Below, one piece after another: positions 24,131 through 32,843 of a stretch of 64,000 bases of DNA. A program made the position numbers and the translations under genes. Every line of letters begins with the position of its first letter. Position 1 is the first letter of the stretch. The stretch lies in assembly GCA_937138495.1 (NCBI GenBank), contig CAKZPE010000020.1:22112-86111 (forward strand). Reading direction: 5' to 3'. The notes beneath the pieces were generated by a model. The model ran no database searches. It was not told where the DNA came from and saw nothing but the letters and a program-made list of their open reading frames with translations. Source of the stretch: an uncultured Oceanospirillaceae bacterium. Its GTDB lineage: Bacteria > Pseudomonadota > Gammaproteobacteria > Pseudomonadales > Balneatricaceae.

Positions 24131-25331
24131 GTCATTTTTTCGTCGGGTTATGCTAACCCTGATGACCTTTATTGTCTTGCTGACCGTCCTGTATACGGTG
24201 ATTATCTCCGTCGCAGTGGGCAGCATTGAGGACTACATTCTGCGTGCGTATCTGCAAAATGAGCAGCAGGCGTTTATCAGTCAGTATCAGCAGGATCCGA
24301 CGGTTTCCTTACCGTCCAGCAGTTATTTGCAGGTGCTTCCGGCCGGTGATGTCCGTTTACCGTCTGAAGTGGCTGCCTTATCCCCCGGTGAGTATGAGCT
24401 GGATATACGTGAAGGTTTGCATGTGCTGGTGACGGTGATACCCGGGGCGGAGAATTTGTATTTCATGCTTGAAGAGCGACAGTGCAGCCTGGCGACTCAG
24501 TTTGAATCCCGGATGCAGTCAGCCTTGTGGCTGGTGGCGGTATGTATGATTGTGCTGGGGGTGTTTCTGGCGATCTGGATTGCCCGGAAGATCAGCCGGC
24601 CGGTGTTGTTACTGGCGGCGGAATTACAGGCGGATCTGCCAGAAGGGAGGGCCTTTTATGGCGCCGGGCGACAGGATGAAATTGGCCAGCTCAGCCGGGT
24701 GCTGACTGATCTGGTTCAGCGGCTGACCCGCTCTTTGCAGACAGAAAAAGCCTTTACCCGGCATGCCAGCCATGAGTTGCGTACGCCACTGGGGATTATC
24801 CGTAATTCACTCTCGGTACTTAAGTTGCCAGGCTGTCCGGCAGAAAAACAGTTACGCAGTGTCCAGCGGATTGAGCGTGCCTGTGAGCAGTCGGAACGGA
24901 TTACCCAGGCTTTTTTATTACTGGGTAACAGTCAGCAGCGGCTGGAGTGTATGCCGGTTGATTTGCATATTCGTTTACAGGAAATGTTCACTGAGTTTGA
25001 GCCTTTGGCGCAGAGCCGGGCTATGCGGTATACACAATTCGGCAGTGCCCGTATTCATGCTCATACTGCTTTGCTGGATGTGTTGCTGGATAACCTGCTG
25101 CGTAACGGCTTTAACTATGGTGAGACGTTTTTACAGGCCCGGCTTTCTGAGCAGAAGTTACAGATACTGAACCCGGTGAGTTGTTCTGAGCCTGAGCTGG
25201 ACCGGTATGGCTACGGGCTGGAAATTGTCCGCCGCATCTGTGAGCGCTGTGGCTGGCAATTAAGCCACGGACTCTGCAAGCAGGCCTATGTTGTAAATAT
25301 TGATTTTTCGCCCCTGAGTCCGTCTTCCTGA
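24114..25331 (+). CDS. Sensor histidine kinase
   Basis: 405-residue membrane kinase: first membrane segment at about residues 12-35 (VMLTLMTFIVLLTVLYTVI), a periplasmic sensing part of about 110 residues, a second segment (LWLVAVCMIVLGVFLAIWI), HAMP, and an H box with His220 in RHASHELRTPLG. The ATPase part is short: the N box with Asn327 (LLDNLLRNGFNYG) and YGYGLEIV are present, but the usual DNGxG box is replaced by a compact NPVSCSEPELDR region. The start is a TTG inside the regulator gene, with AGGGGG 7 bases upstream; an ATG at 24150 is the alternative. Confidence 0.82.
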   Translation: MLFLNKSFFRRVMLTLMTFIVLLTVLYTVIISVAVGSIEDYILRAYLQNEQQAFISQYQQDPTVSLPSSSYLQVLPAGDVRLPSEVAALSPGEYELDIREGLHVLVTVIPGAENLYFMLEERQCSLATQFESRMQSALWLVAVCMIVLGVFLAIWIARKISRPVLLLAAELQADLPEGRAFYGAGRQDEIGQLSRVLTDLVQRLTRSLQTEKAFTRHASHELRTPLGIIRNSLSVLKLPGCPAEKQLRSVQRIERACEQSERITQAFLLLGNSQQRLECMPVDLHIRLQEMFTEFEPLAQSRAMRYTQFGSARIHAHTALLDVLLDNLLRNGFNYGETFLQARLSEQKLQILNPVSCSEPELDRYGYGLEIVRRICERCGWQLSHGLCKQAYVVNIDFSPLSPSS

Positions 25332-25421
25332 CGGGCTGCTGACTGTTTTTAGCGGTCGCTGCTGAGTGGCCTGAATCTGACTGATGACGTATTCAGAAAC
25401 TTGATGACAAGAGGTTTTACT

Positions 25422-25997
25422 GTGTCTGAAATAAATCAAAAATCTAATTTAAATAATCAATATTCATTATTGGTTAAATCTGTTCACTGGCTGATGGCCT
25501 TTGGCTTTGTACTGATGTGGAGCAGCGGTTTTCTGATGCATGGTTTTTTTGCTGAAGATTCTGCCGGTGAAGAGTTTATCTTTGCCATGCATATTTCAAC
25601 CGGCGTGTTGCTGGCCATGTTACTGATTGTGAGAATTGCTGCCCGTATGCTGATAAAACCCCCTGCGTTACCTGAAGGGTTTACGGCACTGGAAAAACGT
25701 ATGGCACATGCCGGACATCTGGCGCTGTATATTCTGCCCGCGCTCATTATCACGCTGGGCTGGGCGGAAACAGACTTTGGCGGTCATGGCGTGACTCTGT
25801 TTGGTATTTCTATGCCTAAGCTGTTTCCCACTATGGATACCTGGATGGGGATAACACTGGAAGACTTTACCTCGGAGAATCATGAGTTTCTGGCCTGGAC
25901 GTTGCTGGCGGTGGTGGTTCTGCATGTGGCAGCGGCTGTGAAACACCGTATGGCTGGCCACGACGTGCTATACCGGATGGGCATCGGGAAAAAGTAA
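25422..25997 (+). CDS. Cytochrome b561 family protein
   Basis: 191-residue di-heme membrane cytochrome that passes electrons across the inner membrane. Four hydrophobic segments carry the conserved His: SVHWLMAFGFVLMW, FAMHISTGVLLAML, AHAGHLALYILPALII and LLAVVVLHVAAAVKH. The family is the YceJ/CybB type, sometimes involved in superoxide oxidation. The frame opens at 25401 (TTG-ATG), but AAGAGG at 25408-25413 is well placed for the GTG at 25422, which is taken as start. Monocistronic. Confidence 0.84.
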   Translation: MSEINQKSNLNNQYSLLVKSVHWLMAFGFVLMWSSGFLMHGFFAEDSAGEEFIFAMHISTGVLLAMLLIVRIAARMLIKPPALPEGFTALEKRMAHAGHLALYILPALIITLGWAETDFGGHGVTLFGISMPKLFPTMDTWMGITLEDFTSENHEFLAWTLLAVVVLHVAAAVKHRMAGHDVLYRMGIGKK

Positions 25998-26061
25998 ACC
26001 GCGGTTGTGTCTGTCGCCGGTCAGTGGATAATTGCATTTTTGTGTGTGGAATTGTCTGTTT

Positions 26062-26580
26062 ATGCGTGTACTTCACTCTGCTGTAAAACCTGAGGGGTTA
26101 ACCGGTGATGCCGGTCTTTTTGTACGCACCGCTGCCCGGGGTATTGTGCTTGACGGAGAGAATATACTGCTGCTGTATACCGCCAGATATGATGATTATT
26201 CGCTGCCTGGCGGTGGCATTGATGATGGTGAAGAGGCTGTTCAGGGTTTGATCCGTGAATTACGGGAGGAAACCGGTGCTGCTGATGTGACGGATATTCA
26301 GCCTTATGGTCAGTATGATGAGTATCGCCCCTGGCATAAGCCCGGGTTTGACTGGGTGCTGATGCGCTCACTGTGTTATCGCTGTGAACTGGTGGGAGAG
26401 CTTGGCGAGCCGCAGCTGGAAAGCCATGAGCTGCAGAATGGTATGCATCCGGTCTGGATGAATATTCATGAGGCTATTCGCCATAATGAGGCCATCATTG
26501 CGGGCAGCGATAAGAAAGGCCTGTCGATCGACAGAGAAACCTTTTTGCTACGGCTGATCGTTGCTGAGTTACTGGACTGA
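26062..26580 (+). CDS. Nudix hydrolase
   Basis: 172-residue hydrolase of nucleoside diphosphates linked to another moiety. The Nudix box is complete: GGGIDDGEEAVQGLIRELRE followed by ETGA. The substrate is not evident; the extended C-terminal part (ESHELQNGMHPVWM) resembles the YjhB/MutT-like NTP or ADP-sugar group. The start at 26062 is preferred over an upstream TTG. A strong bidirectional terminator follows. Confidence 0.85.
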   Translation: MRVLHSAVKPEGLTGDAGLFVRTAARGIVLDGENILLLYTARYDDYSLPGGGIDDGEEAVQGLIRELREETGAADVTDIQPYGQYDEYRPWHKPGFDWVLMRSLCYRCELVGELGEPQLESHELQNGMHPVWMNIHEAIRHNEAIIAGSDKKGLSIDRETFLLRLIVAELLD

Positions 26581-26611
26581 TCAGCCACTGAGAGCATAAA
26601 ACTGAAGCGAT

Positions 26612-26647
26612 AAAAAAGGCTGCGCGGGAAACCGGGCAGCCTTTTTT
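26612..26647. terminator. Bidirectional terminator between Nudix and TRAP genes
   Basis: AAAAAAGGCTGC at 26612-26623 pairs with GCAGCCTTTTTT at 26636-26647, loop of 12 bases. Serves the Nudix gene and the convergent TRAP operon. Confidence 0.85.
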
Positions 26648-26666
26648 GTAAGCAGCGCATTCTGTG

Positions 26667-27989
26667 TTATCCGAAAATCTGTTCCGGTAACCAGAGGGCG
26701 ATCTGCGGGAACATGACGACCAGTGCCAGACCAATTATTTGCAGGAATACGAACGGAATCGCTGCTTTATAGAGGTCATAGATGCTGACACTTGGCGGTG
26801 CCACCGATCGCATATAGAACAGGTTATAGCCAAAGGGCGGTGTCAGATAAGCGGATTGCATACTGATGATAAACAGTACGGCGAACCAGACGGTATCAAA
26901 GCCCAGCGTATCCACGATTGGTACGAACAGCGGCACGGTAATGAAGACAATGGCGAAGTCGTCCAGGAACATGCCCAGCAGGAAGTAGCAGGCCAGCATG
27001 GCGATGATTACCCAGTAGGCTGACAGTTCGGCATCTTCAATGAATTCTTCCAGTACCATACCGGCGCCCAGGCCAATATACACCTTACTGAAGAAGACTG
27101 CCGCCAGGGTAATCCACAACAGCATACCCATCAGCTTGGTGGTGCTGATCAGTACGTCTTTCATCACTTCACGGGTCAGGTTTCGGTACAGTGCGGCACA
27201 GATAATTGAACCGACGGCGCCTACCGCTGATGCTTCAGAGGGTGAGGTAATACCGAAGATGATAAAACACAGTACCGTGGTGATCAGAGAACCCGGCAGG
27301 ATCAGCGCTTTCAGGGCAATCAGTTTACCTTTCAGATCAACCCGTTCTGATTCGTCGATTGGCGGTGCCAGTGACGGATTCATTTTGGCACGGATAAAGA
27401 CGTACAGAATGTAGATGCCGGCCAGCATCAGCCCCGGCATCAGGCCGGCAGCAAAGAGTTTGCCGACGGATTCCCGTGCGAGGAATGCGTAGATAATCAT
27501 CAGGACACTTGGCGGAATCAGGAAGCCCAGTGCACCGCCGGCCATGATGGTACCGGTGGCGAGTTTTTTATCGTAGCCACGCTTGAGCATAGCGGGCAGG
27601 GCGATTATCCCTAAGCTGACGGTAGCTGCACCGGATACACCGGCCATGGCTGCGATCAGGGCGCAGACGATAACTGTCCCCATGCCCAGGCCACCGGGGG
27701 TGCCGCCCATCAGCTTGTTAATCATATCAAACAGGTTGTCGGTGATGCCGGAGCGTTGCAGCATCAGGCCCATGAAGATAAACATCGGCAGGGCGACCAG
27801 CAGGAAGTTGTCCATGGAGGCGAAGGTACTGATAGCCAGTAGCTCAAGGCCGGCCGCGCCCCACAGGAAGTATGCAGAACCGACACCGACTGTCAGCAGT
27901 GCCCAGGTAAGAGGTGCGCCGAGAATCAGCATCAGCAGCATGCAGCCGAACATTCCGCCCGTGACGACTAAAGGATCGAGATCTAACAC
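26667..27989 (-). CDS. TRAP transporter large permease (DctM family)
   Basis: 440-residue multi-pass membrane protein that moves the substrate with sodium. Many hydrophobic segments; family marks GAPLTWALLTVGVGSAYF, LPMFIFMGLMLQRSG, GMGTVIVCALIAAMAGVSGA, GYDKKLATGTIMAGGALGFL and PPSVLMIIYAFL. The start codon is GTG at 27989, with AAGGAAAC upstream. Third gene of the dctP-dctQ-dctM operon. Its stop lies 20 bases beyond the shared terminator. Confidence 0.9.
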   Translation of the reverse strand: MLDLDPLVVTGGMFGCMLLMLILGAPLTWALLTVGVGSAYFLWGAAGLELLAISTFASMDNFLLVALPMFIFMGLMLQRSGITDNLFDMINKLMGGTPGGLGMGTVIVCALIAAMAGVSGAATVSLGIIALPAMLKRGYDKKLATGTIMAGGALGFLIPPSVLMIIYAFLARESVGKLFAAGLMPGLMLAGIYILYVFIRAKMNPSLAPPIDESERVDLKGKLIALKALILPGSLITTVLCFIIFGITSPSEASAVGAVGSIICAALYRNLTREVMKDVLISTTKLMGMLLWITLAAVFFSKVYIGLGAGMVLEEFIEDAELSAYWVIIAMLACYFLLGMFLDDFAIVFITVPLFVPIVDTLGFDTVWFAVLFIISMQSAYLTPPFGYNLFYMRSVAPPSVSIYDLYKAAIPFVFLQIIGLALVVMFPQIALWLPEQIFG

Positions 27990-28015
27990 CGTTAGTTTCC
28001 TTTATTTAATTTTAT

Positions 28016-28552
28016 TTATTCGGAAGCAGCGGTCGTTTGCGACGGCTTATCCATATTCAGAGCAACGCGCAGATCACGGATAAAGTGAGCCAGGCTCTGT
28101 AACCACATCAGGCCAACGGCCAGGGGTAATACAGATTTAAACGGGTAAATCGGTGGTGCCCAGGTACTTTTGGATGACAGTTCGCCACTGCGCCAGGAGT
28201 CGGCGGCAAATTCGAACGCCACATTAAAGAACACGGCAAACACAACCAGACCGATACCGCCGGTAATGACGTCCAGTATCGCTCTGCCACGGGGTGAAAA
28301 CAGGTGGTAAATTGCTTCACTGCGGACATGGCCATGGTGTTTGTGGGTGTAGACACCTGCCAGGATACAGAAGGTTCCGTACAGCATGGTGGTGGTTTCG
28401 TGCGCCCATGAGGTTGGGCTGTTAAACAGATATCGCGCGGAGATCTCGTATACGAGAACGCCCATCATGGCAAGGCACATCCATGAGATGGCCTTGCCGA
28501 TGAATTCGGATATCCCGTCTTGGAGGTCAAGTAAGCGAGATATCCCGGCCAT
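28016..28552 (-). CDS. TRAP transporter small permease (DctQ family)
   Basis: 178-residue membrane protein with four hydrophobic segments (WMCLAMMGVLVYEISARYLF, TTTMLYGTFCILAGVYTH, GGIGLVVFAVFFNVAFEF and VLPLAVGLMWLQSL). It contains NSPTSWAHE, typical of DctQ. It partners the large permease and stabilises the complex. Its ATG overlaps the stop of the binding-protein gene (TAATG). Confidence 0.88.
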   Translation of the reverse strand: MAGISRLLDLQDGISEFIGKAISWMCLAMMGVLVYEISARYLFNSPTSWAHETTTMLYGTFCILAGVYTHKHHGHVRSEAIYHLFSPRGRAILDVITGGIGLVVFAVFFNVAFEFAADSWRSGELSSKSTWAPPIYPFKSVLPLAVGLMWLQSLAHFIRDLRVALNMDKPSQTTAASE

Positions 28553-29565
28553 TATGCTCTCCCGGTCGCTTTAGCAGCTTCTTCCAGGATCTTGATGGCA
28601 GCGGCGTTACGCGGAGATTTAGCGGCTTCTTCGTCCCAGATAACACGGGCAGCTTCACGCAGCTGAGCCTGATCAGCTTCTGGCAGGGTGCTGAATTCGA
28701 ACAGACCGGTTGTACCGGCGTCGATAGAGCCGCTGACCATCCAGGTGTGCATCTTACGGGCGTGCTTGGCGTATGCCATTTCGATGATGCGCTTGTGCTC
28801 GTCGGACAGAGAGTCCCACTTCGCTTTGTTGATCAGCATGTCATCGGTATAACCCGGATTAACCATACCCAGGAAGGTGTAGTACTTGGCAGATTCGTAC
28901 AGTTTCATTGCCTTGTATTCGTTGGTACCGGCATAGATAACGCCGTCAATGGTACCGGTAGACAGACCCAGGTACAGCTCGCCGCCTGGCAGGTATACGG
29001 TAGGGATGTCGAATTTTTCCAGAACCTTGGCAACAGAAGGTGTTGCACGGATCTTCATGGTTTTCAGATCTTCCAGGCTCTTCACAGGCTTGGTGGTCAG
29101 CAGGTCGAAAGGACCGCCCATGATCGGGCCCAGGTAGTGAACGCCTTTTTCAGCGTAGGCTTCACGGATCAGATCGATCAGACCTTTGGATTCCATGATG
29201 TACTGTGCTTCGTCGTAATCAGTCCAGGCACCTGGCAGACCTGCTTCGATGGAAGCGATATCCAGCTGACCCGGCCAGTAACCAGAGTAACCCTGACACA
29301 TATCGATAGTGCCTTTACCGACTGCCTGCAGCATGTCGGCATTAGGGACCAGTTCAGAACCACGGAAACGCTTCACCCGCAGGGTCTTGTCGGAAGCGGT
29401 TTTGATGTCGTCGATGAACTCTTTATGGATGTCGTCAGATTCTGTCCCCCAGTAAGTCTGCATACGCAGGCGAACGGTAGAGGCTTCAGCTTTTGTTGCC
29501 GTCATTGCCAGAGGGGCTGCTGCAAGACCGGCAGCAGCTGCTTTTAGCATATTTCTTCTTTTCAT
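28552..29565 (-). CDS. TRAP transporter substrate-binding protein (DctP family)
   Basis: Periplasmic receptor of 337 residues. The N-terminus carries a twin-arginine type signal (KRRNMLKAAAAGLAAAPLAM, cleavage near KAEAS), so it may be exported folded. The mature part fits the DctP fold: LRMQTYWGTESD, MCQGYSGYWPGQ, the MKIRATPSVAKVLEKF stretch, with Arg as the likely carboxylate ligand, and LYLGLSTGTIDGVIYAGTNE. Transport of an organic acid or keto acid is likely. The start at 29565 has AGGGA upstream; 29583 is in frame but unlikely. Confidence 0.88.
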   Translation of the reverse strand: MKRRNMLKAAAAGLAAAPLAMTATKAEASTVRLRMQTYWGTESDDIHKEFIDDIKTASDKTLRVKRFRGSELVPNADMLQAVGKGTIDMCQGYSGYWPGQLDIASIEAGLPGAWTDYDEAQYIMESKGLIDLIREAYAEKGVHYLGPIMGGPFDLLTTKPVKSLEDLKTMKIRATPSVAKVLEKFDIPTVYLPGGELYLGLSTGTIDGVIYAGTNEYKAMKLYESAKYYTFLGMVNPGYTDDMLINKAKWDSLSDEHKRIIEMAYAKHARKMHTWMVSGSIDAGTTGLFEFSTLPEADQAQLREAARVIWDEEAAKSPRNAAAIKILEEAAKATGRA

Positions 29566-30111
29566 AGTTATCCCTAGTCTCACGCTTGGCTGTTGATGGA
29601 ATATAGTCTGCTATCGCTGCCCGGACCAGAGTCTGAGAGCGGGTACTTCATGGTGCACTAACATTGTCAGATGACAGGATGATTACCGTAGCGATAGCCT
29701 GAACAAAAATTATATATAGCAGCTCCTGCGCTTGTCTGTACCTGTTTGCGACGTAACGGTGAGCAGATCCGCAACTGCCAGCGTGTATATTGATCTTAAT
29801 CAACAGCGCTTACAGTACTACTTTAGGTAAAGCTGAAAAATAGCCCAAAAAGGCTAGTCAAAACGGATTTTTGTCTGACCTAAAAAAGGCGTTTTCTCCA
29901 GTGTATACAGAATGATATTCAGAGGTGTTGTGACACGCGGGAGAAAAATAATTTCTAAAAGTGTAAAAAATAACACACAAAAAGGGTTTTGTGGTTAATT
30001 TTCCCATCTTTATTCTGTGGGTTAGGCGGAAGAAATGCTGGTGGCGGTAATATCTGGACGCATCAGCCAGTCTGAGCTGTGCTGGCTGATGCGTTTGTTA
30101 AGCCGGGAGAA
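29566..30111. other. Long non-coding region upstream of the TRAP operon
   Basis: 546 bases without a supported gene. It should hold the TRAP promoter (minus strand). A small inverted repeat TGTCAGATGACA at 29665-29676 could bind a GntR-type regulator, none of which is encoded nearby. A strong hairpin (ACGCATCAGCCAG / CTGGCTGATGCGT, 30058-30070 and 30082-30094) lies just past the aldehyde dehydrogenase stop and may end that transcript, although it has no T run on the minus strand. The middle is A/T-rich. Confidence 0.5.
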
Positions 30112-31545
30112 TCAGCCACATATAATGGCTTTGGTTTCCATATATTCATCCATCCCGTGTTCGCCCCATTCCCGGCCATTTCCTGATTGTTTGTAGCCAC
30201 CAAAGGGGGCATCCATCGAAAAGTAGGCGCCCTGAATATAGCACTGGCCGGCCTGCAGGCGGCGGGCGATAGGAATGGCTGCGGCGGCGTCTTTCGCGTA
30301 AACACCCGAAGAGAGCCCGTAAGGGGTGTCGTTGGCAATGGCGATGGCGTCTTCAGTGTCGCTGTAAGGAATAATACAAAGGACCGGGCCAAAGATTTCT
30401 TCCCGGGCTATGCGCATCCGGTTGTGCACGTCGGCAAAAATGGTTGGCTGTACAAATGCACCGTCCTGCAGGGCTTCAGGTAAGTCTGCCGGGGCACCGG
30501 GGCCACCCGTGACCAGCCGGGCGCCTTCTTCCAGCCCCAGCCGGATGTAGTTTTCAACGGTGTCTTTCTGGCGGTGCGAGGCCATTGGTCCCATGGTGGT
30601 CGCGTCGTCGGTTGGATCGCCGACGACCTGCTCCCGGGCAACCTCTGCCGCCAGATTAACCGCTGCTTCGTAGCGGCTCTGTGGTACCAGCATACGGGTC
30701 AGCGCATTACAGGTCTGCCCGGTATTTGCCATGACATCTTCAACGCCGTAGCGCACTGCAGCCTCCAGATCGGCATCTTCGGTAATGATAAAGGCGGATT
30801 TACCTCCCAGTTCCTGACAAACCCGCTTGACGCCCGGTGCGGCGGCTGCCGCTACCTGTACACCGGCGCGTGTAGAACCGGTAAAGGACACCATATCCAC
30901 TTCCGGATGCCCGGACATCACCGGGCCGATTTCCGTGCCGATACCGGATACCAGATTGAAGACACCGGCCGGTAAACCTGCTGTGTGGAATATCTCTGCC
31001 ATGAGGAAATCCAGTTCCGGTGTTTGCTCAGCCGGCTTGGCTACAATGGTACAGCCAGCAGCCAGTGCCGGTGCTACCTTGCCGATTAACTGGTGCAACG
31101 GATAGTTCCAGGGATTAATAAAGGCGCAGACACCTACCGGTTCTTTCAACAGTAAAACATTATTACGTTCTTCTACCGCTTCCATCTTGTACGCGAGGTC
31201 GGCGTAAAACTCCATGGCTTCGATGGGCGCGTCCACATGGAAAGCACCGGTGAGGTGGCGTGGACAACCCATGGATTTCACATGGGCATCGACCAGTTCG
31301 TCGTAGCGATTACGCATTTCGTTGGCGACAGCACGCATCAGATCGGCGCGGATACTGGCCAGAGAGGTTGCCCAGCCGGGCAGTGCCTGTCGGGCGGCCT
31401 GCAGGGCTTTTTCTATATCGTCGCTGTTGCCCTGTGGCACACGGAGGAATATCTGATTATCAGCCGGGTTAGTGACGTCGATAAAGCGGTCGCTGGCGGA
31501 TGCTTGCCACTGGCCGTTGATGTAAAGTTTGTCGAGGGTTTTCAT
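30112..31545 (-). CDS. NAD(P)-dependent aldehyde dehydrogenase
   Basis: 477-residue member of the aldehyde dehydrogenase superfamily: PWNYPLHQ, FTGSTRAG, catalytic base Glu245 in CQELGGKSAF and nucleophile Cys279 in TGQTCNALTR, then EEIFGPVL and the C-terminal YMETKAIICG. Length and motifs are complete. The substrate is unknown; the ALDH/hydroxyacid-dehydrogenase pair suggests oxidation of a hydroxy acid or semialdehyde. The upstream oxidoreductase on the same strand is 106 bases away, with a weak hairpin in between, so co-transcription is likely but not certain. Confidence 0.87.
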   Translation of the reverse strand: MKTLDKLYINGQWQASASDRFIDVTNPADNQIFLRVPQGNSDDIEKALQAARQALPGWATSLASIRADLMRAVANEMRNRYDELVDAHVKSMGCPRHLTGAFHVDAPIEAMEFYADLAYKMEAVEERNNVLLLKEPVGVCAFINPWNYPLHQLIGKVAPALAAGCTIVAKPAEQTPELDFLMAEIFHTAGLPAGVFNLVSGIGTEIGPVMSGHPEVDMVSFTGSTRAGVQVAAAAAPGVKRVCQELGGKSAFIITEDADLEAAVRYGVEDVMANTGQTCNALTRMLVPQSRYEAAVNLAAEVAREQVVGDPTDDATTMGPMASHRQKDTVENYIRLGLEEGARLVTGGPGAPADLPEALQDGAFVQPTIFADVHNRMRIAREEIFGPVLCIIPYSDTEDAIAIANDTPYGLSSGVYAKDAAAAIPIARRLQAGQCYIQGAYFSMDAPFGGYKQSGNGREWGEHGMDEYMETKAIICG

Positions 31546-31610
31546 TCGTCTGCCTGCTGTCTGATGAAACGGATAAAAGCGTACCGGACGCTACTGAGTA
31601 TAGAAGGACA

Positions 31611-31635
31611 AACGCCAGTCAGGCTGACCGGCGTT
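31611..31635 (-). terminator. Weak hairpin between oxidoreductase and aldehyde dehydrogenase genes
   Basis: AACGCCAGTC and GACCGGCGTT form a 10-base stem with one mismatch around five bases. The following minus-strand bases (TTTGTCC) are a poor T run; it may only attenuate. Confidence 0.4.
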
Positions 31636-31651
31636 ATTAAGGTGGGCGGTA

Positions 31652-32617
31652 TCAGTAATCCTGACGTCCCGCTACAACCACTTCGTAGCCGGGTTCTTCC
31701 GGTTCATCGTCGACCATCTCGGCCGGGAAGTTTTGCCCCAGTACCTGTACGTCGCAGGCTTCTTCCATCCGACGGATAATATTCGGAGAGAATTCCCGCG
31801 GGCCATACCGGTCCTGACCGTCCCGGAAGATATCAACCATTAGCGGCGCGATTTCCAGTGGCATACCTTTACGTTTGGTCACTTCGTCAAAGATACCGAC
31901 ATCTTTCAGTACCAGGTCCATGGTGAAGCTGATATCCCGGCTGCCGTTAAGGATGACCTGGGATTCGGTTTCATGGACGAACGAGTTACCGGATGAGGCC
32001 TTGATGGCTTCATAGGCTACATTCATATCCATGCCCAGCACTTTTGAGGCGGTTAATGCTTCAGCCAGTGCGGCCAGGTGGACTGTACACAGATAGTTAG
32101 TGACGACTTTCAGGATGGATGCTGACCCCAGTTCGCCGGTATGCAGAATGCGCCGGCCCATGGTGGTCAGGATGGGCAGAACCCGGTCGAAGGCTTCCCG
32201 GGTACAGCCGGCAAAGATTGAGATGTTACCGGTGCCTGCACGGTGGCAGCCGCCGGATACCGGGCAGTCTACCGGCATCGCGCCTTTGGCTTCGACCCGC
32301 TTGGCGATACGGCGGACTTCGGCTTCGTCGGTGGTGCTCATTTCCATCCAGACTTTGCCTTCTGACAGGCCGGCGATAACGCCGTCTTCCGCTTCCATTA
32401 CTTCTGAGCAGGCGGCAGGGGATGGCAGGCAGGTAATGATCACGTCACATTTTTCAGCCATTTCTTTCGGTGAGCCGGCACTTTCTGCACCGCGGGATAC
32501 AAAGTCGTCGACAAATGCCTGATTAAGGTCCCGTACGGTCAGGTCTTTGCCGTTCCGTAATAAGCTGCCCGCCAGTTTGCCACCTACATTGCCCAGGCCG
32601 ATAAATCCGATTTTCAT
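31652..32617 (-). CDS. Beta-hydroxyacid dehydrogenase (3-hydroxyisobutyrate DH-like), C-terminally extended
   Basis: 321-residue NAD(P)-dependent dehydrogenase: N-terminal IGFIGLGNVGGKLAGSLL, a VDCPVSGGCHRAGTGNISIF block (substrate loop) and the catalytic Lys in GSASILKVVTNYL. The family is usually about 290-300 residues. Here about 25 extra acidic residues (EMVDDEPEEPGYEVVV) follow at the C-terminus. The substrate could be 3-hydroxyisobutyrate, a tartronate- or sulfolactaldehyde-type compound, or another hydroxy acid. It is divergent from a LysR regulator, which probably controls it and the ALDH gene. Confidence 0.83.
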   Translation of the reverse strand: MKIGFIGLGNVGGKLAGSLLRNGKDLTVRDLNQAFVDDFVSRGAESAGSPKEMAEKCDVIITCLPSPAACSEVMEAEDGVIAGLSEGKVWMEMSTTDEAEVRRIAKRVEAKGAMPVDCPVSGGCHRAGTGNISIFAGCTREAFDRVLPILTTMGRRILHTGELGSASILKVVTNYLCTVHLAALAEALTASKVLGMDMNVAYEAIKASSGNSFVHETESQVILNGSRDISFTMDLVLKDVGIFDEVTKRKGMPLEIAPLMVDIFRDGQDRYGPREFSPNIIRRMEEACDVQVLGQNFPAEMVDDEPEEPGYEVVVAGRQDY

Positions 32618-32843
32618 GTGCCACCCTCTGCTTTTTATTATGTGTTTTACGGTTTGGAATGTTTCTGTAAGGAATGTGTTTAAAGGTAGGGGGAGCAGGG
32701 GGTGGCAACAATTGATCTTTTTTTACATGACTGGTTAAAAAATTCTTCCAATAGCCGGACTGGTAAGTTAAATATTATGTTGATGCCGGTGACTCCGGCG
32801 TCCTCTGTTATTTTGGCAATTCAGATATATCCGGACATTCCCG

